A stretch of 13,165 nt of DNA. Origin: Acanthaster planci. Its lineage: Eukaryota; Echinodermata; Asteroidea; Valvatida; Acanthasteridae. The stretch is from positions 58,434-71,598 of the forward strand of contig NW_019091561.1 in NCBI RefSeq assembly GCF_001949145.1, given 5' to 3'. The notes below the pieces were generated by a model. That model was not told the DNA's origin. It saw only the letters and a list, made by a program, of their open reading frames with translations, and searched no databases. This document shows, in pieces, positions 6,583 to 13,165 of this stretch (position 1 is its first letter; every line of letters begins with the position of its first letter). A program made the translations under genes and the position numbers.

Positions 6583-9307
6583 TGTTCATTGGATATTTGT
6601 TACTATAAGTGTACTAAGACACACTCTAGACCAGGGCTGAAATTATTATCAACAGTACAGTTACAAACCTTCAGTCAATGATCCCAAGTTTACATTGTAA
6701 TTGTCCTTTAATTGCAGATGCTTCCTAGGCCTAAAACCATCTACCAGGTTGAAAGCAAGCAGGAGAAGACCACCTTGGAGTCTTCATGCTTGCAAATGGG
6801 TTGAAAAATGTCGAAAATGAATGGGTCCTCTACTTGTTAAGCTTGACACTGATTGTTACTTATTAGGCCAAAAAACTGTTCTGCTTCCGATTACATGTAC
6901 ATGCCTCTTAAAAGTAGGGTTGGTAGGTCAGAAATTTGGAGGGGTCAGTTTTTGGCATGAGTGAGAATGACAGCTACCGAAAATTGCCTCAAAAGGTGGG
7001 AAAAAAATTGCCTCACTCTATGTAAAAATTCCTACAGTCAAAAATTCTTCAAAATTATGTACTTTTACACCACTATAGACGATGCTAATCAGATAATCAC
7101 AATGGCAACTGGCAAGCAGTGTCCTTGTATAGTCTGGTAAGCCTCCATGATGCCTCCAGGCTAGCAATAGACCTTGTGCCACGGTAGGAAATTTTACCTA
7201 AGCTCACTCGCTTCAAGTATGAGCAAAGCAACCTCAAATTTAACTTGTGAACATCGCCGAACACACTTATAGACAACAGACTAAGTTCTGTGAATTAACT
7301 TGCAGAAACATTCTTGCAACATCAATGTTTTTTTGACGTGCAGCTGTAGGGTTTCATGCATGTACTGCCAAAGATGTGTAACAATACTGTTAGTTTAGAC
7401 TGGATGCTGCATTTCTGTCCTGCCTTTTGACCGAAAAATTGGGTCGGTCGGAAAACCGGAAGCAGAGGTATTTTGGATGGGGCCTTGTACAGATCCAAAT
7501 TATTTTCCAAGGAAAGGTAAACCTATACCAAACAGCATTTTCAAAGTAACAAACAAGACTCCTCTCAGTAAATGGGGAATGCAAAGCTAGAAGCTGTAAC
7601 TCATTTATAACAGGGTTTGGATAAGAAACACTTTATTAAACATTGTACTTCCAAATTGTTCATGACAATTTGCCCTCTTTTTATCATTTTGTAAAGCAAC
7701 TCTGAAATGTTGAAAAGGTGTTATTTTTCTGGAAGAGGATGCAAAAGTCTAAAAACAAAACAAAGAAGTGAATCAAATTTTGAAATGTTTGCCAAGAGGA
7801 AATTTTGCTCTGGAAAAGAATACAACACATATATTTTTAATGAAGCTGAAAAGTTCGGCATTTAGTTATTGTATTACTATTTTCCCCTAATTTCCTGCAA
7901 ATGTAAACAAAAAAAGGAGATCTCAAATGTTTGTATTTCAAGAAAAGCCTGGAAGCCAATGTTCTTCTCTCTTGTGTTTTACAGTGTTATAGTTGAACAG
8001 TTCCTAACTACCAAGTTCGGTGTGAGGTTTTGAACTGGCTAGAGGGCAAAAATTTAACAAGAATAATGCACAGTTGTTGGTAAATACAGTGAGTAAGTTT
8101 ACAAAATGATTAAAGATTTTAAACACTCCTGATTACAAATTAAATTTAAATTATTTTGTTAAACATTAAATTGTTATGGTTTTTTTACAACAATGAACCA
8201 GCTATATTCATTTAAGTTATTTTTGCATAAATTCTATTTTTCTATAAGCAATTATGGTCAGAAGTCATCATTTTATTTTGTAATTTACTTTTTACATTAA
8301 CCATCCCATGCCCATGTTCTCCAGTGCTGTTCCCTCCCAATAAGTTCAGTCTTTGCGCTAAACTTGGAACTTGAAAAGAACTAGACTAGCCCACTGTTTT
8401 GGTATTTTTTAAAAAACTGTTTTATAATGTTGAACCGATTCGAGAAATTCAGCAGAGTTTAACAAAGTTTTATATTTGATATGAGCAGTTTCAAGATCTC
8501 CCACAAATGAGAAGAAATTTGCATAAAGGTTTACCAGTATGTCGAATGAAAAATATAACTTCCGAGCTTGAAGTCACAATTGCTTCCGAAAGTAAAATAC
8601 AAACTATGCTAGAGCGTTTGGTTTTGGAGGCAAATCTACAAACCTATCAGTTTCTCATTATTTCTTGAAGCGCATTTAAACATCTTGTCATACAGTGTGA
8701 ATTATGTTAAGTTTTCTGTCAAGTTCAATTAAAAGGAATTGACACCAGAGAACTGAGGTTTTTGTGCGAATTGATGTTTATGGGTTATTTCTGTCTTCCG
8801 TTTAGTATACAGCTTTATTTGACTTCTTGATGCACGACCAGCACTAATGAAGGACTTTCAAAGCAATTTTGCATAAACTCACTGGAGTGGGTCCCAAAAT
8901 ATTATACAATGGCATCAAACAATGTAGACACGCCCTCAATTTTACTGGACAGTCCACCTTGTTCCACCAGCATAATGTCTGTTATTCTACTTAACTTGAG
9001 TGTGAAATTACATCACAAGGACTCTAATTTTAAATGCTTCTTCTGTAATTTTAATTCAAAATGCTGTAATTTCATCCTGAGGATTGTGTCAAAGGACGGG
9101 TTGGACCCTTAGACACACTGGCCTGGTTATGTTCTTCAACTAGCATGAGAGTTGTTCATTTACAGAATGTAATGGGAAGTTACATTTACTGAAGCAGCAA
9201 TTTCACATCTTTATTGACATAACGATAGAATTGAAAAGCTGTAGATTTACAATCGAATGGACATAAATTTACTGTTGTATGGCTTCCACATTCTTACAAG
9301 CCATTGA
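6583..9307. other. Long AT-rich stretch without a recognised gene
   Basis: About 2.7 kb with only short open frames (62-67 codons) and no domain I can name. A plus frame at 8909-9112 contains a Cys-rich cluster (K-C-F-F-C-N-F-N-S-K-C-C), but it sits in low-complexity T-rich sequence and I treat it as chance. The segments around 6915-7010 and 7430-7480 contain related GGTNGGT/GGTCGGTCGGA words and twice-repeated ATTGCCTCA. They might belong to dispersed repeats. If the minus-strand exons at 9740 and 6397 are real, this would be their intron. Confidence 0.5.
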
Positions 9308-9374
9308 TGTAAAATTACAACAGCAGGGCTGTTATGTTGTAACTGTAATTAAACGATGCGTGTATAATTTTACA
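9308..9374. repeat. Nested inverted repeats
   Basis: TGTAAAATTA (9308-9317) is the exact reverse complement of TAATTTTACA (9365-9374). Between them lie a further small stem, AACAGC-AGG-GCTGTT, and a GTTGTAA/TTACAAC pair. Together they could fold into a branched hairpin. It may be a decayed foldback transposon, or chance in AT-rich DNA. Confidence 0.45.
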
Positions 9375-9739
9375 GTGGCTGGTTTTTTACGTCCAAACGA
9401 CTTGGAAATTCCAGTAACAAAACTGAAAGTAAAACTTAATTAAAAAAAAAGATTTTTACAGTTTATTCCTCGACAGGCTACCTACATTGTACCTTCCTGT
9501 CGGACGAAAACCAAGGCTACCGGTAGACCATCTACATGTACTTGGGTTTTGGAAAGAGGAGAATAATGAAGCATATACATGTATATGACCAATGGGTGGC
9601 CGATCACCATGCATGAATGAATCAAACCTTCGTGAGAGAGCTGCAGGTATTACAGAAAGCTAGGCCCTTCAAAGAAAACAAAGTCTTAGTGCGTCTATTA
9701 TAAGACCTTTTATAGCATTGTTTATTTTGAGCCACTTAC

Positions 9740-9915
9740 CTCTGCATGAAACCTGCACATTCGACACACGAGGCAGTTCTGGCCTGGCCTCCATGGTAGA
9801 CACACACACCGTTGACAAGCTCTGAGTGATTGCCTTTTTGTCCGAATAAACCAACATGTTGTTCTTTGACGTTATTTGTTGTCTCCGACATGTACCATTT
9901 CATTTTGTGTCTCAT
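9740..9915 (-). CDS. Candidate first coding exon, small Cys/His-rich peptide (minus strand)
   Basis: Reading the minus strand, an in-frame stop at 9918-9916 is followed by three in-frame ATGs at 9915, 9903 and 9891. The third is followed by SETTNNVKEQHVGLFGQKGN then HSELVNGVCVYHGGQARTAS then CVECAGFMQ. The frame reaches CAGAG|GTAAGTGG, a strong splice donor, with exon end at 9740 and the intron starting at 9739. If the donor is not used, the frame stops two bases later. The peptide has a C-x2-H-x8-C-x2-C array, which recalls the start of B-box type zinc fingers, though the match is too short to name a family. Charged, varied composition and the abutting donor favour a real exon. Against this, another minus frame (9669-9857) is open over the same DNA. 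The exon also sits only about 160 bases upstream of the gypsy primer binding site, so it could lie inside that element's LTR. Confidence 0.33.
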
Positions 9916-9918
9916 TTA

Positions 9919-10076
9919 CTTGGATCAGTATTTCTGCCTAATTAGGTATTCCGCCGTCAGTCTCTTGAAGTTTTGAGCGAAGAAATGCCCCCATGTTTGA
10001 CACCTATTGCTTATTTTTTTCCAAGCCCTGTCAAGTAGCGTCAGAAAACCACCTAGACAGCTAAGTTCATGTTACA
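9919..10076 (+). mobile_element. 3' end of a probable 5' LTR (left boundary unknown)
   Basis: A gypsy primer binding site starts at 10078, so the preceding sequence should be the U5 end of a 5' LTR. It ends CATGTTACA at 10076, with the canonical CA and the GTTACA terminus common in this group. The left end cannot be placed, because no second LTR copy is present and several TGT words are possible starts. I give 9919 only as an arbitrary inner limit. An LTR reaching back to a TGTAAC near 9338 is also conceivable. Confidence 0.5.
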
Positions 10077-10077
10077 T

Positions 10078-10095
10078 TGGTGGCAGCGGTGGGAT
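10078..10095 (+). other. Primer binding site for tRNA-Leu
   Basis: TGGTGGCAGCGGTGGGAT is, over all 18 bases, the complement of the 3' end of animal tRNA-Leu(AAG), whose acceptor end reads ATCCCACCGCTGCCA plus CCA. LTR elements prime minus-strand DNA synthesis from such a site immediately after the 5' LTR. Here it is one base after the LTR-like CA. The tRNA sequence is from general knowledge of metazoan tRNA-Leu, not from a search. Several gag and protease remnants follow on the same strand, which makes chance very unlikely. Confidence 0.85.
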
Positions 10096-10182
10096 ATTTC
10101 AGTCGTTGATATTCTGAATTTGCATGAAGCATTGCGTAGCATTATAGTTTTCAAGCATTTTCTAGGCAAACAGTAGTTGTTT

Positions 10183-10379
10183 GAGCCAGAGTGTTAGCCC
10201 ACCGGAAGAAGAGAGAACTCCAGCAGGAAATCCAGATCGCCCGGAGAGCCAGAGGTGTTAAGCTGGCCGGAAGAAGAAAGAAGTCAAGCCGGAAACTCCA
10301 AGCTGTCTGTAGAGCAAGAAGTTCAGAGCTGGCCAAAAAGGGAGACAGAATTTCAACTGGAAACCCTGACCCACCTGAA
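10183..10379 (+). repeat. Degenerate 63-68 bp tandem repeat, coding-derived (coil-like)
   Basis: Three imperfect units start at 10183 (GAGCCAGAG), 10246 (GAGCCAGAGG) and 10312 (GAGCAAGAAG), with a partial fourth near 10379. Each continues with a GCTGGCCGGAAGAAG-like segment. The frame from 10185 is open for about 66 codons. It reads as three units of 21-22 residues beginning A-R, with L-A then R-K-K: ARVLAHRKKRELQQEIQIAR, ARGVKLAGRRKKSSRKLQAV, then ARSSELAKKGDR. Unit lengths of 63 and 66 bp are multiples of three, and the units match as protein, so the array grew while coding. Basic, Leu-containing heptad-like units are common in N-terminal coiled coils of gypsy-type Gag. The placement just after the primer binding site agrees with that. 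Confidence 0.6.
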
Positions 10380-10417
10380 TAGCCAGAACTGCCGGCTGGA
10401 CTCCGAGTGGTTGAATA

Positions 10418-10645
10418 ATGGCTTTTCCAAGGACCTATGGTGTATACCCATCCTTGACGTCATCTTCGCAAGGTAAAAGTTAGTTCTGTGAGTTCCTGAC
10501 CACAGAACTGGAAAGTGTGGGTAAGGAAATTGAGGCACTATCAGCAACCATAGTGTGCCAGATGAATAATGTTAAAGGTCAACAACCTGAACTAAGTAGT
10601 GAACCATGGCCTGACCTGCACCAATGGAATATTGGACCGAGTTAG
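10418..10645 (+). pseudogene. Possible N-terminal gag segment with one in-frame stop
   Basis: An ATG at 10418 opens a frame, MAFPRTYGVYPSLTSSSQGK and on, that hits TAG at 10481-10483. The same frame then continues without interruption, FCEFLTTELESVGKEIEALS and on, to a TAG at 10643-10645. The second part has the Glu/Leu/Lys pattern of a coiled coil, which suits the N-terminal region of Gag. The element's translation start may lie here, about 320 bases after the primer binding site, rather than in the repeat upstream. No named Gag motif is visible in this part, so assignment rests on position and composition. Confidence 0.4.
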
Positions 10646-11544
10646 CAGAAGTCAAAACTTGCAAGCTACACCGACCAGCAAGAGCACACACTACTGAAAT
10701 CGAAATCTGCAAAGCTACCAGAATAAAGAGGATTATCTGAATATTCACAAAACTGGCACAGCAGACTTAAGCACCATAGCAGACCTCTTGCCTCAGTATT
10801 GGCCCGAGTCCAAGACAGTCTACCCCCCAGACGTGGGACAACGGAAGTGTCTGAGCCACAATTTAGAGCAAACAGGATTTGGCAAATTTGGAGTGAAGCA
10901 AGATCGCACGTTGGGCATGCATCCAGGGAGTGATTATGTGCCGAGTGTACAACTGCTAGAGGCCACTTATTCGATAGTGGCAGAACTTCGCCCAGTAGGA
11001 CCTGCTTATGGTTTGCCAACTGTGCAGCAGACTGTTAAAGGTCAGTTTATCTGTACAAATTCTACGCCATAGTTTACAGCAAACTTGTAGTATACCGGCT
11101 GGAGGTTACCCAGGGAGGGATGCAGCACCAACCGCATTGTGTTTGTTCTACCGTTGCCAGTCATACGGGCATTTAATACCTTTTCAAATGAACTGATCGG
11201 AGGTGGCAAATTGCCCAATGAATGGACAACACAGATGCCAAGGTTTGAAGCTACCAAGGCTTACTCTTTAGTCAATGATGCGCCAGCTGGGGTTGATTGG
11301 AAAATGTCTCAGCGAACAGACAACAAAAATCACAGTTACAATGTTGACATTACAAGGAAGACTTTTCCAGCATCGTATTCGATGGTAGGATTAGCAACCT
11401 CGAAAAAAATGCAGTTCCCGAGTGGATGCACCAATGGCAGTTATGTTGACAGAGGAATAGCCCCGGCATATTACTCCCCTGAGGGAACAAACTGGTAAGA
11501 AGTTCCCTCGAGGCTATCAGCCAAAAGTAGCGGCCACCGAGCCT
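10646..11544 (+). pseudogene. Eroded internal gag region, not clearly readable
   Basis: Between the coil-like segment and the capsid motif the reading frame is broken several times. Plus-strand open pieces at 10788-11072 and 11139-11498 have balanced, protein-like composition (for example PQYWPESKTVYPPDVGQRKC, and later AYYSPEGTNW), but I cannot assign a domain. The region could be lineage-specific Gag sequence or an unrelated insertion. A 117-codon minus frame at 10666-11019 appears to be a shadow. Confidence 0.35.
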
Positions 11545-11871
11545 ATGGAAAATCCGGTCAAAATCAAGCAAGAGAAAGGTGGCACGACAAAGGTTTTGGA
11601 ACGAGCACGGGAAAGGCTGCTATTGAAGCCAGACCGGTACAACAGGAAGACATCCTGGATAGCCTACCACAAACACTTCAAGCTCTGTGCAGAGTTGAGT
11701 GGCTTGAATGAGTGTGACAAGGTACACAAATTATGGAAAGTCGTAAATAACCAAAACAAAGGGAAAAACCAATGGCCGGATGCAAAAGACCTTAAGTGCT
11801 ATAAGTGTAACCAGTATATAAAGGCATATCAAGTGGAATTGTCTTCTGCTTGCAGAGTCATGCGAGGATGA
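11545..11871 (+). pseudogene. Gag remnant: capsid motif and half zinc knuckle
   Basis: A 108-codon open frame. Residues 28-59 (KPDRYNRKTSWIAYHKHFKL then CAELSGLNECDK) match the characteristic start of the gypsy-type capsid domain, where a basic-Tyr-Asn/Asp, Thr-Ser-Trp and Phe pattern precedes the helical core. Residues 84-90 (KCYKCNQ) are the first half of the CCHC nucleic-acid-binding knuckle. The His and the final Cys are absent, since YIKAYQ follows directly. Only about 25 residues separate capsid start and knuckle, whereas intact proteins have well over 100, so most of the capsid is deleted. The Gag protein would assemble particles and bind element RNA. This copy could not. Confidence 0.75.
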
Positions 11872-11906
11872 CAAAGGGGAAGTGACAAGAGAAGTCTGCA
11901 ACAAAC

Positions 11907-12107
11907 TTGAGAACCAGGAAAACTCTTAGAGACTGTGTCCAAGTCCCACAATACAGCTCAACAAAAGGGGCCTACAAAAAGAATATACTGAGCAGGAGTG
12001 TCATTGTAGCTGAGGAAGGACTTCATATGGACACCATGGTAAATGGAGGAAAGGTAGTGGCACTTATTGACTACGGTAGTTTGAGAGCCAACTGTTTCAG
12101 GAAATGT
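11907..12107 (+). pseudogene. Retroviral-type aspartic protease fragment, catalytic triplet mutated
   Basis: An open frame from 11907 contains GLHMDTMVNGGKVVALIDYG at residues 38-57. The ALID-x-GS block, preceded by a short beta-hairpin-like V-N-G-x-K, is the active-site strand of the aspartic protease that matures gag-pol products in gypsy-type elements. The catalytic Asp is at 12069-12071. The middle residue of the triplet, normally a small hydroxyl residue, is Tyr here, so activity would not be expected. The remaining protease, including the flap and C-terminal half, is missing. Similarity stops near 12107, where unrelated C-rich then T/GT-rich sequence begins. It follows the zinc knuckle by about 100 bases, the expected gag-to-pro order. 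Confidence 0.7.
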
Positions 12108-12460
12108 AAGATTTACTTGGTATCGCGTTCCCCCCCCTCGCTTCTGAGTTCTGCTTGTTGGTGGGTTTTTTTGTGTGTGTGCTGAATATTTTAAATATGC
12201 TGTAATATTCAACATACGAGCCGGCACTTATACGTTGATTCTTAAGGTGACCACGATTCTGCATATTAGTGAGTCAGTCTCCAGTTACGTTCCATCAGGA
12301 AGTTCCAGCAAATATTTACATTTCAGGTGTTTCAAAGGGTTTGAAATCAATGTATTTTGTTAAGTTTATTTAATATTGAAAACTACAGTGTACAAGAAAT
12401 TGGCGAATTACCAACATTGCCACTGCAACCACAAGGCTAATGTGACAGGTCATTTACATA
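12108..12460. other. Non-coding stretch after the element breakpoint
   Basis: Begins with a C8-type run near 12130-12137 and a TTTTTTGTGTGTGTG tract near 12167-12180. No recognisable gene, LTR or RNA. Confidence 0.5.
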
Positions 12461-12465
12461 TAGCC

Positions 12466-12672
12466 CTTGCGCAGCGCCCTCGTTTGATAGCTAAGCTTGT
12501 TCAACATTAGTTTATTGCCGGATCTTTCTTCAGTGAGTTATTCACCCCACAGCGCTGGTACAGACAACACCACAGTAGTCCAAGATCTACCTCATTGTTA
12601 GTTGCTGGCAGAAGTTTCATTAATAGCCTTTACACCTCGTGTTAGCTCTAGATTGACTGGGCTAGGGTAAGT
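12466..12672 (+). promoter_or_regulatory. Possible 5' non-coding exon ending at a strong donor
   Basis: A CpG-containing segment near 12470-12485 (TTGCGCAGCGCCCTCGTTTG) is followed by about 180 bases without a long frame, ending at GCTAGG|GTAAGTCC. The donor GTAAGT starts at 12667 and the exon end would be 12666. This is a good consensus donor and could close a first, untranslated exon of a gene that continues beyond the window. No TATA box is present and no transcript evidence is available. Confidence 0.18.
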
Positions 12673-12784
12673 CCATTTTGTTCTCGATGTTGTAGTTTCT
12701 AGATTTTTACACTTTTGTATTTTCAGAAAGTTATTGTGGTTTTCCAGAGTTAGTTGAAGCTCAATTACATGTATTACCTTTGTT

Positions 12785-12820
12785 AAGTGTATTTTAGATA
12801 CACTTAAGACAAGTGTATCT
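12785..12820. repeat. Alternating short inverted repeats AAGTGTAT / ATACACTT
   Basis: AAGTGTAT (12785-12792), ATACACTT (12798-12805) and AAGTGTATCT (12811-12820) alternate in orientation. AGATACACTT (12796-12805) and AAGTGTATCT (12811-12820) form a perfect 10-base stem with a 5-base loop. The middle copy could pair with either neighbour, giving two mutually exclusive hairpins. A fourth partial copy, AAGTGTGT, lies at about 12831. Confidence 0.6.
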
Positions 12821-13165
12821 TTGTTATGATAAGTGTGTGCTTTACTCTCAGCAATTCAGAAAGTTTAGTGTATAAATTCTTAGTTTCTTTGTTAATTCTG
12901 CATTAGTGTCCATAGACAGTGCAGTGTATCAGAGCATAGAGCCACAGTGCAGCCCTTACTCCCTTAGTTTGCTGCATATATAATGAGATGCACACATTTT
13001 CTTGGAAGTTGCCCATGCCTTAGTACAGGGAGACAGGATATGAGCCACAAGGTTCATTACCCTCTAGAGACTTCACTGACCACATTGTTTATTGGTGTGT
13101 ATACAATGGAGGTATAATGCCACTACATTGCAGTTGCTTTAGTAGACTTGCATACTAACCCCTAA
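12821..13165. other. Non-coding stretch to window end
   Basis: No open frame, repeat or regulatory signal that I can support. Confidence 0.55.

Larger units (their letters stand above)
10077..12107 (+). mobile_element. 5' portion of a Ty3/gypsy-type LTR retrotransposon, 3'-truncated and decayed
   Basis: This entry groups the primer binding site, coil-like repeat, gag pieces and protease piece, which are collinear on one strand in the order of a gypsy-type element. No reverse transcriptase, RNase H, integrase or 3' LTR follows. The integrase relic at 2389 is on the same strand but about 7.7 kb upstream and in the wrong order, so it must come from another copy or from a rearrangement. The internal frames carry several stops and shifts and a large capsid deletion, which indicates an old insertion. 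Confidence 0.78.

Noticed and set aside
8909-9112. Cys-rich 67-codon plus frame as a zinc-binding protein
   Set aside because: The cysteines come from a TGC/TGT-rich low-complexity patch and their spacing fits no zinc-finger class I know.
9669-9857. 62-codon minus-strand open frame
   Set aside because: It overlaps the 9740-9915 candidate exon in another frame and reads through the strong GTAAGT donor. The other frame has the better start, end and composition.
10666-11019. 117-codon minus-strand open frame
   Set aside because: It lies antisense within the gypsy gag region, has no recognisable domain, and overlaps protein-like plus-strand frames. Treated as a shadow.
2389-12107. Integrase relic and gag/protease region as one element
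   Set aside because: Same strand, but integrase lies upstream of gag, opposite to the gypsy gene order, with 7.7 kb of unrelated DNA between.
1-13165. CRISPR array, operons, bacterial mobile elements, rRNA or intact tRNA genes
   Set aside because: No regularly spaced repeats, no ribosome-binding-site-led gene runs, and no cloverleaf-like A and B box pairs found. The only tRNA-related sequence is the primer binding site.

Overview
The window looks like animal nuclear DNA. It is AT-rich, has long stretches without open frames, and carries decayed retrotransposons, consensus-like splice donors and TATA boxes, and no bacterial gene layout. Frequent ACATGTA and AGGCCTA words suggest a marine invertebrate (echinoderm, hemichordate, amphioxus or mollusc). 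That is an impression, not a demonstrated assignment. No intact gene longer than 142 codons is present, and nothing here is a complete functional unit.

The best supported content is transposon debris. (1) At 1019-1153 (minus) there is a short fragment resembling the reverse transcriptase of a CR1/L2/Rex1-type non-LTR element. (2) At 2389-2702 (plus) there is a Ty3/gypsy-type integrase core fragment. It keeps the D-35-E catalytic spacing but has two frame breaks. (3) At about 10077-12107 (plus) lies the 5' part of a Ty3/gypsy-type LTR element. It has an 18-nt primer binding site matching the 3' end of tRNA-Leu, a degenerate 63-68 bp coding repeat, scattered gag remnants, half of a CCHC zinc knuckle and an aspartic protease site with a mutated catalytic triplet. 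The sequence then breaks off, with no reverse transcriptase, RNase H or 3' LTR. (4) At 5041-5239 (plus) is a weaker LTR candidate with a good TATA box.

Possible host gene pieces are few and low confidence. The best is a minus-strand first coding exon at 9740-9915. It encodes a small Cys/His-rich peptide (C-x2-H-x8-C-x2-C) that ends at a strong GTAAGT donor. A minus-strand open region at 6250-6397 could follow it in matching phase. A plus-strand pair at 4562-4619 and 4682-4793 joins in phase across a 62-nt candidate intron. Promoter-plus-donor arrangements are seen at 3873-3882 (minus), 5120-5310 (plus) and before 12666 (plus).

The most striking structural feature is a nearly perfect 29/30 bp inverted repeat with a 4-nt loop at 6201-6263. 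The remaining sequence, about 70 percent of the window, is AT-rich DNA in which I see no supportable gene. I found no convincing previously undescribed biological system. The hairpin and the 9740-9915 exon most deserve a second look.
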